Below are positions 32,546-42,283 of a DNA stretch of 64,000 nucleotides, in pieces; the first letter of the stretch is position 1; the number at the start of each line of letters is the position of its first letter. The notes beneath the pieces are model-generated. The model was given only the letters and a program-made list of their open reading frames with translations, did no database searches and had not been told where the DNA came from. Made by a program: the position numbers and the translations under genes. This DNA is from Bacteroidota bacterium (lineage in GTDB: Bacteria; Bacteroidota; Bacteroidia; Sphingobacteriales; Sphingobacteriaceae), in the NCBI GenBank assembly GCA_023450085.1, contig JAEXHI010000030.1, forward strand, positions 186,001 to 250,000, read 5' to 3'.

Positions 32546-33538
32546 ATGGAAATTTTAGAAGAACTTAACAGAAAAGGTTACGTAGAAGAAAAAATAGATC
32601 CAACGTTGGATTTATTTGCAGAAATAGAGAAGCTAAAAAAAGAAAAGAATGCTATCATTTTAGCTCACTATTACCAAGATCCTGATATACAAGATATTGC
32701 GGATTACATAGGTGATAGTTTGGGCTTATCTCAAGAAGCTGCTAAAACAGAAGCTGATGTGATTGTATTTGCTGGAGTGCATTTTATGGCCGAAACGGCA
32801 AAGATTTTATCGCCAGAAAAGAAGGTTTTATTGCCAGATTTAAAAGCTGGGTGTTCCTTAGCAGATAGTTGTCCACCGCATTTGTTTAAAAAATTCAAGG
32901 AAAAATATCCAGATCATTTGGTGATTACCTACGTAAATTGCACTGCAGAGCTAAAGGCTTTAAGTGACATTGTTTGTACCTCAACAAATGCCGTACAAAT
33001 TGTGGAAAGTTTGCCGAAAGATCAGAAAATTATTTTTGGTCCCGATAAAAACTTAGGTGCTTGGGTAGCCAAAAAGACTGGTAGAGACCTAGTTTTGTGG
33101 AATGGGGCTTGTATGGTACACGAAATTTTCTCTAGAGAAAAAATTACCAAATTAAAAGAACGCCATCCAAATGCTAAGTTCATTGCACATCCTGAATGTG
33201 AAGAATCAGTGTTGAAAATGGCTGATTATATTGGATCTACTACCGGATTGCTGAAATATACTATCAATAGTGATGCAAAAGAGTTCATTGTAGCTACTGA
33301 AAGTGGTATTATCCACCAAATGGAGAAGGCTAATCCTGATAAAACTTTTATTCCGGCCCCTCCTACTAATTCATGTGCTTGTAATGATTGTCCTTACATG
33401 AAAAGAAACACTTTGGAAAAACTCTATTTGTGTATGAAAAATGGTTTGCCTGAAGTGACTGTACCTGAACATATTATCGTAGAAGCCAAAAAACCTATTG
33501 AGAGAATGCTGGAGATTTCGGCAAAATTGGGTTTATAA
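32546..33538 (+). CDS. nadA: quinolinate synthase
   Basis: I use ATG 32546 (MEILEELNRKGYVEE), giving 330 aa; a TTG at 32525 is possible. The NadA core is complete: AIILAHYYQDPDIQDIADY, VFAGVHFMAETAKIL and GCSLADSCP. The three [4Fe-4S] cysteines are expected in LKAGCSLAD, ATESGIIHQ-adjacent segments and NSCACNDCPYM, with HPECEESV also conserved. It condenses iminoaspartate and dihydroxyacetone phosphate to quinolinate. It is divergent from nadB. The S41 protease gene begins 2 bp after its stop. Confidence 0.95.
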   Translation: MEILEELNRKGYVEEKIDPTLDLFAEIEKLKKEKNAIILAHYYQDPDIQDIADYIGDSLGLSQEAAKTEADVIVFAGVHFMAETAKILSPEKKVLLPDLKAGCSLADSCPPHLFKKFKEKYPDHLVITYVNCTAELKALSDIVCTSTNAVQIVESLPKDQKIIFGPDKNLGAWVAKKTGRDLVLWNGACMVHEIFSREKITKLKERHPNAKFIAHPECEESVLKMADYIGSTTGLLKYTINSDAKEFIVATESGIIHQMEKANPDKTFIPAPPTNSCACNDCPYMKRNTLEKLYLCMKNGLPEVTVPEHIIVEAKKPIERMLEISAKLGL

Positions 33539-33540
33539 GC

Positions 33541-35106
33541 ATGTTAACAAGGCGCTTTTTTAGACATTCATTGTTAATAAGTACTGTTTTTTTAGGTGCT
33601 TGTTCATCTGTAAAGGATTATAATTACACCATTACAGAGAAAAAACATAGTGTAGAAGCCTTAAAACAAGATATAGATCTTTCTTACCAAATCCTTAGGG
33701 AAGGACATCCAGGTTTATATTGGTACATTTCGAAAAAGCAACTTGATTATAAGTTCGATAGTTTAAAAAAGGCTATTAATGAGCCACTTACTACGGCACA
33801 ATTTTATCAGAAACTTTCGCCAGTAATAGCTGCTGTTAGGTGTGGACATACCAGTTTGAGATATCCTTCTGTTGTTCAAAAGGATAAAGAAGAACGGGAA
33901 GCGATCAAAAATAAGGTTTATCCCCTTCAACAGTTTACTTATGCAGTAGTTGATGATAAATTGATTGTTATCAACAATAAGAGTAAATACAAGACAATTA
34001 AAACAGGAACTGAAATTTTGGAGATAGATGGATTAGCTCCAAAAGATATTTTCAACATTATTTCCACAGGTTTTAGTTACGACGGTTATAATACTTTATC
34101 CAGAAATAAACGCATTGAACGTAGTTTTCCACAACTGTACAAGATTTATTTTGCTGAACAGGATAGCGTGGCCGTTAAATTAAAAAAAGACAGTACCATT
34201 GTCAGTACTTATATTTCGTTTTACGATAAGAAGAAAGAAGATTCGTTAAAGAAAAAGACGGATACTGTTCGAAAAATAGCGCAAGTACCAGCCAAAAAAG
34301 TGCCTAGTTCTATCAAGCATCGAGGTAGTAAGGTGAATAATGAGTATCAGCTAGATTTCAAATTTCTGGATAAAGAAAAAGAAGTAGCTTACCTGAAAAT
34401 AAAAAGTTTTTCGGTGCCAAGTGCTAATTTTCCACTGTTTTATAAACAATGCTTTGATAGCATAAAAATGGCTAAAACTCAAAATCTGGTCATAGATATT
34501 AGAAATAATCCTGGCGGTACGTTAAGTGCTAGCTTAGCCTTATTTGCCTATTTAACCGATAAGGAATTTGTGTACTTGGATAAGCCTATCAACAACGGTC
34601 GTTTTAGCGCAAATAAATACGGAACAGGTTTACAAAAACTTACTTATTACCTTACCGGCTTTAATGATGATAATAGTCTTTATGAAGATGAACAAGGTAA
34701 TTTCTTTTCATTTATGAAAGGATATAGCCCTCAAAAAGCGCAGAAAGATAATTACAAAGGCAAGGTTTATGTGTTAATTAACGAGTTTAGTTTTTCTGCA
34801 TCTTCACTACTAAGTGCTAATTTAAAGGCAATTAACAGAGCAACATTTGTAGGTACTGAAACCGGTGGTGGAGCAAATCAATGTACAGCTGGCAGAATGC
34901 CAATAGTTACTTTGAAAAATAGTAAATTAGGTTTAAGATTTGGTTTAAATAGGATGGCACCAGTTTATCAACAAAAAGAAGTTGGTAGAGGTGTTTTTCC
35001 AGATGTGGCCATACAATCAACCTTACAAGATAGAATAAGCAACTACGATAGAGAGTTGCAATGGATTTTAACAGATATAAAAGGAAAAGATAATGTTCGA
35101 AAATAA
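33541..35106 (+). CDS. S41-family (C-terminal-processing-like) peptidase lipoprotein
   Basis: The 521-aa protein has a lipobox ending VFLGAC (Cys21). The S41 catalytic region (about 280-480) shows VAYLKIKSFSVPS, VIDIRNNPGGTLSASL, INEFSFSASSLLSANLKA (likely nucleophile Ser in FSAS and a nearby Lys) and GTETGGGANQ. A PDZ-like region before it includes ILEIDGLAPKDIF. These proteases cleave C-termini of envelope proteins. It is co-directional with nadA (2 bp gap) and overlaps thiL by 14 bp. Confidence 0.85.
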   Translation: MLTRRFFRHSLLISTVFLGACSSVKDYNYTITEKKHSVEALKQDIDLSYQILREGHPGLYWYISKKQLDYKFDSLKKAINEPLTTAQFYQKLSPVIAAVRCGHTSLRYPSVVQKDKEEREAIKNKVYPLQQFTYAVVDDKLIVINNKSKYKTIKTGTEILEIDGLAPKDIFNIISTGFSYDGYNTLSRNKRIERSFPQLYKIYFAEQDSVAVKLKKDSTIVSTYISFYDKKKEDSLKKKTDTVRKIAQVPAKKVPSSIKHRGSKVNNEYQLDFKFLDKEKEVAYLKIKSFSVPSANFPLFYKQCFDSIKMAKTQNLVIDIRNNPGGTLSASLALFAYLTDKEFVYLDKPINNGRFSANKYGTGLQKLTYYLTGFNDDNSLYEDEQGNFFSFMKGYSPQKAQKDNYKGKVYVLINEFSFSASSLLSANLKAINRATFVGTETGGGANQCTAGRMPIVTLKNSKLGLRFGLNRMAPVYQQKEVGRGVFPDVAIQSTLQDRISNYDRELQWILTDIKGKDNVRK

Positions 35107-36133
35107 AGAGCGTACTTCATTAGAAGAGTTGGGAGAATTTGGTCTAATCAAACACTTAACAGATAATTTTAAGTTAGGACACGAAAGTTCTTTGAAAGGT
35201 ATTGGAGATGATGCTGCCGTGCTTGATTTTAAGGACAAACAGGCTTTAATTTCAACAGATCTTTTATTGGAAGGTGTTCATTTTGACCTTTCTTATGTGC
35301 CTTTAATGCATTTAGGTTACAAAGCAGTACAGGTAAACTTGAGTGATATTTATGCCATGAATGGCGTAGCTACTCAAATTACGGTTTCATTAGGGGTTTC
35401 TAGTAAATTTCCTTTAGAAGCAGTTGAAGAAATTTATAAAGGAATTGAGCTGGCTTGCAACAAGTTTAACATTGATTTAATTGGTGGAGATACCTCAACA
35501 AGTAGACAAGGTTTGGTAATTAGTGTTACCAGTATTGGCTATGCTGCTAAAGAGGATATTGCTTACAGAAATGGTGCTCAAGAAGGTGATTTACTTTGTG
35601 TTTCGGGAGATTTGGGAGGTGCTTATGTAGGGCTACAAATTTTAGAACGTGAAAAGCAGATTTTTTTAGAAAATCCGCAAATACAACCTGATCTAGAAGG
35701 AAAAGATTATATCATAGAACGCCAGTTGAAACCCGAAGGACGTAGAGATGTAGTGGATTTATTGGCTCAATTAAAGATAAAACCTACTGCCATGATTGAT
35801 GTTTCGGACGGTTTGGCTTCGGAAATTCTGCATATCACTACCCAAAGTGATAAAGGTTGTACTATTTATGAGGACAAATTGCCTATTGACCCGGTCACTT
35901 ATGAAACTGCTAGAGAACTAGGTTTAGATCCTACGGTTTGTGCCCTGAATGGTGGTGAAGATTATGAGTTGCTTTTTACAATAAAACAATCTGATTACGA
36001 GAAACTTAAGAATGATGTAGACATCAGTATTATTGGACATATCACTGATAAAAATTCGGGTGTAAAAATGATTTCAAAATCTGATGTTGTTCATGAATTA
36101 AAGGCGCAAGGTTGGAATGCTTTTAAAAACTAG
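35093..36133 (+). CDS. thiL: thiamine-monophosphate kinase
   Basis: The 346-aa protein has the ThiL/PurM-fold motifs GIGDDAAVLD, STDLLLEGVHFDL, VNLSDIYAMNG, DLIGGDTS and MIDVSDGLASEI, and NGGEDYELLFTI near the C-terminus. It phosphorylates thiamine monophosphate to the diphosphate cofactor. The start ATG lies inside the end of the S41 gene, indicating translational coupling. No other thi genes are nearby. Confidence 0.93.
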   Translation: MFENKERTSLEELGEFGLIKHLTDNFKLGHESSLKGIGDDAAVLDFKDKQALISTDLLLEGVHFDLSYVPLMHLGYKAVQVNLSDIYAMNGVATQITVSLGVSSKFPLEAVEEIYKGIELACNKFNIDLIGGDTSTSRQGLVISVTSIGYAAKEDIAYRNGAQEGDLLCVSGDLGGAYVGLQILEREKQIFLENPQIQPDLEGKDYIIERQLKPEGRRDVVDLLAQLKIKPTAMIDVSDGLASEILHITTQSDKGCTIYEDKLPIDPVTYETARELGLDPTVCALNGGEDYELLFTIKQSDYEKLKNDVDISIIGHITDKNSGVKMISKSDVVHELKAQGWNAFKN

Positions 36134-36206
36134 TTGCTATTAATCAATTTTATTTGATAAAATCATTTCATATTCAATATATTGCCTGTCCAAACAACAA
36201 TAACTA

Positions 36207-37454
36207 TTGAAGAGAATATTTGTATTTTCTTATCATGGTAGGGAAACCTATCAAACCGGATTTAACAGGTTATTAAGTATTTCTGAAGCGCTCTCTCAGG
36301 CTTATGAAGTTCACTTTGTTTATGGTAATAAAAATAAAGTTGAAAGACCCATAAGAATTAAGGGAAGTCTCATTGAGATACCACTAAGTTATACACCTGG
36401 TTTTTTCCACAATTTCTATAAAAATCTGTTAGAAAATGGAAGGAGACGCTTTGCAAAATTGCTGCTGATTACCTACTACTTTTTTACGGGAAAAGAGATT
36501 TTTGATTTAGGTAGGGAGTTTAACAAATACAAAAAGAAAACAAACATCAATATCACTCCTGATGACATTGTGTTTGTTTCTTTTCCATCTATTGCCATAC
36601 ATAATCTAGGAAATTCATTAAAGCAAGAGTTTGGATGTAAATTGATCTTAGACTATAGAGATCCAGGTGTGTTTGGCTATACGTCTATTGAGGATAGTAA
36701 ACTGTTGTCTTTTCTTCGGAAATCTTTTCTTAAAAGAAGAGAGCTGAGAAATTTGAAAAATGCAGACTTAATTGTTACCATTTCCGAATCTATCCGAAAG
36801 TTATTTCCTGAAAAATATAGAAATCAGGTACAGGTAATTAGAAATGGGTATGACTTTAGAAAGATTGATTTTAAACAAATTAAGGATCATCCTTATACCT
36901 TTAAATTGGTTTATTTAGGTTCTGTTTATAATGATCAATTACAGGATACTACTTTTTTTAAAGCAGTAAGAAAATTTATAGATCAGTTTACTATTCAACC
37001 CCAATATTTCCAAATTAGATTTGTAGGTACCGATGAATCAATTAGGCTTAAGGATTTAATTAGAAATTATCATTTGGAGCCTTATACTTCTATTAGTGCA
37101 AAAATGCCAATTGAGGAAGTATATACTGAATTATATAGTGCGGCCATGTTTTTACACTTAAAATATGGGGGTAGGAAAGAAATTATTACGACCAAGCAAT
37201 ATGAATACTTGGCTTTCCAGAAGCCCATTTTACTGCCTGTAAATGATCACGGAGATTTAGAAGAGAGCATTAAGAAGAACAATGCTGGTTTCGTGTGCGA
37301 TACAGAAGAGGAGATTGTCAACCTGTTAAAAGAATCCCTAGATAAACATTTTGATAACCAACCTGTACGTATTCATCGTACGGAAGAAGAGCTCTATGAG
37401 TTTAGCAGACAATTTCAGGAAGAGAAATTAATGAAGCTGATAGAAGGCTTATAA
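36207..37454 (+). CDS. glycosyltransferase, GT4-like
   Basis: The 415-aa protein starts at TTG 36207 (KRIFVFSYHGRETYQTGF); there is no suitable ATG. Two Rossmann-like halves are suggested by VFSYHG with RLLSISEALSQAYEVHFVYG, and by FKLVYLGSVYNDQ. A GT-B-like acceptor segment RDPGVFGYTS, VIRNGYDFRK and the C-terminal KQYEYLAFQKPILLPV region are typical of GT4 family enzymes. The acceptor and donor are unknown. It overlaps the convergent rmuC gene by 6 bp at its 3' end. Confidence 0.8.
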   Translation: MKRIFVFSYHGRETYQTGFNRLLSISEALSQAYEVHFVYGNKNKVERPIRIKGSLIEIPLSYTPGFFHNFYKNLLENGRRRFAKLLLITYYFFTGKEIFDLGREFNKYKKKTNINITPDDIVFVSFPSIAIHNLGNSLKQEFGCKLILDYRDPGVFGYTSIEDSKLLSFLRKSFLKRRELRNLKNADLIVTISESIRKLFPEKYRNQVQVIRNGYDFRKIDFKQIKDHPYTFKLVYLGSVYNDQLQDTTFFKAVRKFIDQFTIQPQYFQIRFVGTDESIRLKDLIRNYHLEPYTSISAKMPIEEVYTELYSAAMFLHLKYGGRKEIITTKQYEYLAFQKPILLPVNDHGDLEESIKKNNAGFVCDTEEEIVNLLKESLDKHFDNQPVRIHRTEEELYEFSRQFQEEKLMKLIEGL

Positions 37455-38732
37455 TTCTCCCTGATCCAAGAATTTGGTGTCAATATGTTTGTTTGATTTT
37501 GTTTTAGCCCCTAGTTTTTTAATTTTCTCTACTTTCCCAATTAAATTACCGCTACCATATTGTAATTTTTTGAAAGCATCGTCATGCGCTTTTTGTGTTT
37601 GTTCAATATGCTTTCCTATTTTTTCCATATCATTTAAAAAGCCCACAAACTTGTCATAAAGTGCTCCAGCCTCTTCTGCAATTTCAAACACATTTTTATT
37701 TTGCCTATCTACTTTCCAAATACTGGCAATGGTACGTAAAGTGGCCAATAAAGTGGTTGGACTTACCAGAACTACCTTTTTGTTCCAAGCGTAGTTGAAA
37801 AGTTCGGTATCTGCTTGCACGGTAACGCTAAATGAAGCTTCTATGGGTAAAAATAACAGCACAAAATCAGGTGAATTGATGGCATATAAATGCTGATAGT
37901 TTTTAGCAGATAATCCATCAATATGATTTTTGATAGAAAGTAAGTGTTGTTTAAGATAAGCAAGCTTTTCTTCTTCATCTTCTGCACTCACCATTCTTTC
38001 ATAAGCCACTAATGAAATCTTAGCGTCTACAATCAAGTTTTTTTCGTCAGGCAGGTTTACTATCACATCAGGTTGTAAACGGGCGCCTTCGGCGCTATTT
38101 AGGCTTTTCTGGATGCTGTATTCTCTATCCTTCACAAGTCCCGAAGTTTCTAATACTCGTTCCAATATAATTTCGCCCCAAGTTCCTTGTTTTTTATTGT
38201 CGCCTTTTAAGGCTTTGGTTAAATTATTTGCATCCGTTTGGATTTGTTTGCTTTGGTCCATCAATTGGAAAATCACGCCTTTTAACTGACTTCTTTCGGC
38301 AGCTTCTGTTTGATAGACCTTTTCTACTTTTTCTTCAAACGATTTGATATTTGCTTTTAGTGGATTGAGAATTTGGTCTAGGTTACTTTGGTTTTGTGCA
38401 GTAAACTTTGCCGATTTTTCATCCAATAATTTGTTGGCGATGTTAGAAAACTCCAGTGTAAATTTTTGTTGTAGGTCTTCTAGGTTTTGCTGTTGTTTCT
38501 GGGAGATTTCACGTTGTGCTTTTAGGTTTTCTTCAGCACGGGTAGCACGATTGTTTTCGTTAATGTAGTTGGCTCGTATCTGCATCAACTCTTGTTGCAG
38601 TTTTTGGTTTTCTTCCTTTAAAAAGTTAATAGAAAAAAGGTCCTGCTCAGCCGATTTATTAGGTTTTCTACTAATTAATACCACTAAAAAAATCAACACA
38701 ATAACTAATAAGGCAACAATAGCGATTTCCAT
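37449..38732 (-). CDS. rmuC: RmuC-family protein
   Basis: The 427-aa protein has one N-terminal transmembrane helix (about 2-20), a long coiled coil (about 35-180), then the RmuC nuclease-like core: KQGTWGEIILERVLE, LQPDVIVNLPDEKNLIVDAKISL, FVLLFLPIEASFS and LVSPTTLLATLRTI. RmuC limits DNA inversions and is structurally related to restriction-type nucleases. The catalytic core looks intact. It is divergent from purU. Confidence 0.92.
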   Translation of the reverse strand: MEIAIVALLVIVLIFLVVLISRKPNKSAEQDLFSINFLKEENQKLQQELMQIRANYINENNRATRAEENLKAQREISQKQQQNLEDLQQKFTLEFSNIANKLLDEKSAKFTAQNQSNLDQILNPLKANIKSFEEKVEKVYQTEAAERSQLKGVIFQLMDQSKQIQTDANNLTKALKGDNKKQGTWGEIILERVLETSGLVKDREYSIQKSLNSAEGARLQPDVIVNLPDEKNLIVDAKISLVAYERMVSAEDEEEKLAYLKQHLLSIKNHIDGLSAKNYQHLYAINSPDFVLLFLPIEASFSVTVQADTELFNYAWNKKVVLVSPTTLLATLRTIASIWKVDRQNKNVFEIAEEAGALYDKFVGFLNDMEKIGKHIEQTQKAHDDAFKKLQYGSGNLIGKVEKIKKLGAKTKSNKHIDTKFLDQGEL

Positions 38733-38775
38733 ACGAACGAATTTTATACAAAATAACGAAATTAACGTGGTGGGC

Positions 38776-38783
38776 TATATTTG
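38776..38783 (+). promoter_or_regulatory. perfect TAnnTTTG -7 element before purU
   Basis: TATATTTG at 38776-38783 lies 27 bp before the purU ATG. The same TATATTTGATTT core recurs at 61242 before the M14 peptidase gene. No clear -33 TTG is visible. Confidence 0.4.
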
Positions 38784-38810
38784 ATTTTACTTAAATCCTA
38801 TATTTAGTTC

Positions 38811-39650
38811 ATGAATAAACTTTTAGTTTTAATACAATGTAAAGACGAAGTTGGTTTAGTGGCTAATATCACCCATATTTTGGCCAGCCACCAGCTTAAT
38901 ATCATCGCGATGCGTGAGTTTGTTGACGAAGAAGAACAACGTTTTTTCGCGAGAATATCATGCAGTAATAGCATAGAGGAAACAGAAGAACTAAAAAGAG
39001 AATTGCAGCAAAAACTACCTCAAAATGCATTGATTGAGGTATTGCCCAAAGCAGATAAAAGTATTGCCATTTTGGTTACTAAAGAGTTTCACTGTCTGTC
39101 GGATATTTTGATCAGAAACTATTTCAAAACGTTAGGAGCTGAGGTAAAATGTGTGATTGGCAATTACGAAAATTTGAAAGAACTTTCTGAAAAATTGGAT
39201 GTGCCTTTTTATTACATCTCGCACGAAAACCTATCTAAAGAAGATTTTGAGCTAGCCATTATGAGGCAGCTAGACCAATACCAACTGGATTACATTGTGC
39301 TGGCTAAGTTTATGCGTATCATTTCGTCTAGTTTTGTAGCGAAGTATAAACATCAAATTATTAACATCCACCATTCTTTTTTACCTGCTTTTATTGGTGC
39401 TAGTCCTTACCAACAAGCTTTTAATAGAGGGGTAAAGATTATTGGAGCAACCGCTCATTTTGTAACCAACGATTTGGATGAAGGTCCAATTATTAACCAA
39501 CAAACCATTCACGTGAATCATACTTATGGTGCTAAACAAATGTCTGTTGCTGGCAGAGAAATAGAAAAGTCTGTATTGAGTAAGGCATTAGAACTGGTAT
39601 TTGATGATCGTGTTTTTGTGGTAGGTAATAAAACAGTGGTTTTTGATTAG
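38811..39650 (+). CDS. purU: formyltetrahydrofolate deformylase
   Basis: The 279-aa protein has an N-terminal ACT domain (LVLIQCKDEVGLVANITHIL) and a C-terminal formyltransferase fold with NIHHSFLPAFIGASPYQQAF and TNDLDEGPII carrying the catalytic His and Asp. PurU hydrolyses 10-formyl-THF to formate and THF, balancing one-carbon pools and feeding PurT. The length is standard. Confidence 0.93.
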   Translation: MNKLLVLIQCKDEVGLVANITHILASHQLNIIAMREFVDEEEQRFFARISCSNSIEETEELKRELQQKLPQNALIEVLPKADKSIAILVTKEFHCLSDILIRNYFKTLGAEVKCVIGNYENLKELSEKLDVPFYYISHENLSKEDFELAIMRQLDQYQLDYIVLAKFMRIISSSFVAKYKHQIINIHHSFLPAFIGASPYQQAFNRGVKIIGATAHFVTNDLDEGPIINQQTIHVNHTYGAKQMSVAGREIEKSVLSKALELVFDDRVFVVGNKTVVFD

Positions 39651-39655
39651 GTGAT

Positions 39656-40261
39656 ATGAAATATTTAATAATCTCATGTTTGCTGATAACAAGTATAAAT
39701 TCGTTTAGTCAGAATAAAAAAGAAACACGTCCTCCGGTGGAAAACAAAAGCTCACATAAATTTGGAAGAGTTTCTAATATTAATTTTTCTGAAAGAATTA
39801 AGAAATTTCCATTTAATACCGCTGTTAGTATACAGCTGGTTTCTTTCGAAGATCAAACAGGAGGTGGACAATTAGATACAGCTGGAATTATTTATAATGA
39901 GAATATGCCAAAGTCAAAAATGGCCGCTTGTATTAATCCTTTTAAGGAAAGTAAAAAGTTAAATCTTATTCAAATTGATAAATTAACTGATATTTGGTTC
40001 AATTATAAACCTATTGGTAATAGCCATGTAACAGACTTTGGCGCTTGCTACTCTCCTAGAAATGCAATATTATTTTTGGATGAAAAGGGTAAAGTGTTTG
40101 ATTTTATAGAAATATGTTTTTCTTGCCTACATATGCGTAGTTTTTCAAAGAAAATTGCTGTAGAAGAAGAGTGCGATCATAAAATTAACATGATTAAGGA
40201 ATTTTTTAAAAGCGTGGGTATAGAATATGGGATGATTAAAGAAAATAGTAAGCTGAATTAA
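39656..40261 (+). CDS. secreted protein of unknown family, copy 1 of tandem pair
   Basis: The 201-aa protein has a signal peptide (MKYLIISCLLITSINSFSQ). Its C-terminal half contains a motif shared with the next gene: C(Y)xPRN(A/G)ILFLDE, then GKVFxFIEICFxC. The N-terminal half has FSERIKKFPFNTA, also shared. The paired cysteines suggest a disulfide or metal site in the periplasm. The start is 5 bp after purU. I have no named family for it. Confidence 0.7.
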   Translation: MKYLIISCLLITSINSFSQNKKETRPPVENKSSHKFGRVSNINFSERIKKFPFNTAVSIQLVSFEDQTGGGQLDTAGIIYNENMPKSKMAACINPFKESKKLNLIQIDKLTDIWFNYKPIGNSHVTDFGACYSPRNAILFLDEKGKVFDFIEICFSCLHMRSFSKKIAVEEECDHKINMIKEFFKSVGIEYGMIKENSKLN

Positions 40262-40340
40262 TACTAGTCTATAAACTTTTCAATAAAAAAGTGGTTTTTG
40301 AATGATGAATTTTGATATATAATTTTAGTTTTGAGTATTT

Positions 40341-40973
40341 ATGAAACTAGTCTGTTTATGTCTGTGCCTATTTATTCCATTAATTTCAATGGGACAAAAA
40401 ATCAAAAAGACCAAGCTAAAGGAAGAGAAAGCACCTACATCCACTTATTATAAATTTGAAAAAGTTAGAAATATCAGTTTTAGTGAAAGGCTAAAAAACT
40501 ATCCTTTTAACAAAGCTGCTCAAATAAAATTGGTTTCATTTAATTATGAAGGTGGCCCAATTAAAGATACGGTTTATCATAATCCCATGATGCCAAAGCT
40601 GCATTATGCTATCTGTAGGTATCCTTTTGCTGAAATAAAAACAATAAATTATATCCAAACGGATCGCTTGTCGGACATCATTTATAATTATGGATACATT
40701 ATTAAGCCAGAAATAGAAAATCTTACAAAATGTTATGTTCCAAGAAATGGGATCCTTTTTTTGGATGAGGAGGGAAAAGTATTTGAATTTATTGAAATAT
40801 GTTTTGCATGTAAAAAGTTGGCTTACAGTTATCATGATAGGGCCAATGCTGAAGATTTTGTAAGACCAACATTTAAAGTTCTAAGAGACTTTTTTATAAA
40901 AAATGGATTGGAATATGGGCTAACAAAATCGTTTGAAAATCAAACAATGGGAAATTGGGATGATGAAAATTAG
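40341..40973 (+). CDS. secreted protein of unknown family, copy 2 of tandem pair
   Basis: The 210-aa protein has a signal peptide (MKLVCLCLCLFIPLISMGQ). It shares FSERLKNYPFNKA, KCYVPRNGILFLDEEGKVF and FIEICFACKK with copy 1, about one third identity by eye. Insertions differ (extra YNYGYIIKPEIE here), and the C-terminus is more acidic. It follows copy 1 by 79 bp. An old tandem duplication is inferred; function is unknown. Confidence 0.7.
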   Translation: MKLVCLCLCLFIPLISMGQKIKKTKLKEEKAPTSTYYKFEKVRNISFSERLKNYPFNKAAQIKLVSFNYEGGPIKDTVYHNPMMPKLHYAICRYPFAEIKTINYIQTDRLSDIIYNYGYIIKPEIENLTKCYVPRNGILFLDEEGKVFEFIEICFACKKLAYSYHDRANAEDFVRPTFKVLRDFFIKNGLEYGLTKSFENQTMGNWDDEN

Positions 40974-41057
40974 TTGTTGGTCACCCGCAAAACTCTTAGG
41001 TTTAATAAACATGATGGCAAGTAAACCTACGAGGTTTATCTAATCAGCCAAGTTATT

Positions 41058-42200
41058 TTACAAACTTCTCAACACCAACTCAGCGGCTTCTTGTCCCGTC
41101 TGGCTACCTATGGCAATACCCATTCCATTACAACGAACTGCGCAAAATACATTAGGTTTTACTTCTTCTATAATAGGAGAGAGTGATGGGCCAAATGCCA
41201 TGATACCACTCCATTTTTGTTCTATTTCGAAGGTTATTTCTGGCAAGATCACTTCTTTTAGTAAACGTAAGAGGGTATTTTGTACCAGCGGCGTTTCTCC
41301 AAATTGATGTGTTTCTTCTGTAAAAAAGTCTAGATTTCTACCTCCGCCAAGCAATACCCTGTTGCCTACATTTCTAAAATAGTAGTAACCTTTGTCGTAA
41401 TGGAAGGTACCTTTCCATTTTAAGTTCTCCACAGGTTTGGTAATGATTACCTGTCCACGACCAGGTTTTAAAGAAAGTTGAGGAAATAACTGGTTGGCAA
41501 AAGCATTGGTGCAAAATAGGAGCTTTTTAGTACTGAAATTACCTTGAGACGTAAAAACAACCTGTCCATTTTCTTCTTGTTCGAAAGCGGTAACCTCGCA
41601 GCTGTTTAGGATGGAAATACCTAATGAAGCAGCAATTTCAACAAGTGCCCTGATCATTTTTCCAGGATCAAGTTGTCCTTCCAATTTATTTGAGATGAGG
41701 CTATTGATGTTCCCAAAACCGAAGGATCCGAGTTTTTCGGTAGCAGTTTCAAATACCCTTATATCATTGGTAATGTCCTTTATTAGATGGTTATAATGGC
41801 CAATTTTCGATACACATTCTTCAGTTAACGATTCGTCTTCCTTCTTAAAAAGCTCAAAACCACCGTTTATTTGGAGTGCTAACTTCGTATCACCAACCAG
41901 TGAACGTAATTTTTGAAGACCTAGCCAACGTTTTTTTACAAGTGTATGTAAATTTTCTGTTCCACAAATTTTTTCTTGCTCAATCAGTTCCGAAATGCTT
42001 CCAAAACAGGCAAACCCAGCATTTTTAGTACTTGCCCCAGAAGGTAAAAAACCCCTTTCTAATACGATTAAACTAATATTTGGCTGCTGTTTTTTGATGG
42101 CGATGGCCGCGTTTAAACCTACAATGCCGCTGCCTACAATGATGACATCAGCGCTGTAAAAATTTACTTTTTCCCAATACGATAGGTGAGGTACCATCAT
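41058..42200 (-). CDS. FAD-dependent oxidoreductase, D-amino-acid-oxidase/glycine-oxidase fold
   Basis: The 380-aa protein shows an N-terminal FAD motif VIIVGSGIVGLNAAIAI, LERGFLPSGASTKNAG, and the central KLLFCTNAFANQLF and KPGRGQVIIT segments of the DAO family. The C-terminal GPSLSPIIEEVKPNVFCAVRCNGMG region is typical of enzymes that close over a small amine. The substrate cannot be assigned. The ATG is at 42200, with a second Met at codon 2. It is divergent from the YugP-type gene. Confidence 0.85.
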   Translation of the reverse strand: MMVPHLSYWEKVNFYSADVIIVGSGIVGLNAAIAIKKQQPNISLIVLERGFLPSGASTKNAGFACFGSISELIEQEKICGTENLHTLVKKRWLGLQKLRSLVGDTKLALQINGGFELFKKEDESLTEECVSKIGHYNHLIKDITNDIRVFETATEKLGSFGFGNINSLISNKLEGQLDPGKMIRALVEIAASLGISILNSCEVTAFEQEENGQVVFTSQGNFSTKKLLFCTNAFANQLFPQLSLKPGRGQVIITKPVENLKWKGTFHYDKGYYYFRNVGNRVLLGGGRNLDFFTEETHQFGETPLVQNTLLRLLKEVILPEITFEIEQKWSGIMAFGPSLSPIIEEVKPNVFCAVRCNGMGIAIGSQTGQEAAELVLRSL

Positions 42201-42283
42201 GAAAAATGTAAAAAAATTAAATATTTATAAAGATGGGAACACTTTTTGATTTAGCGAAACCGAATAACACAAACATTTGAAAA

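Noticed and set aside
39507..39518. ATTCACGTGAAT in purU as a third parS
   Set aside because: The outer bases do not match the parS consensus, and the sequence is within coding DNA, so chance is more likely.
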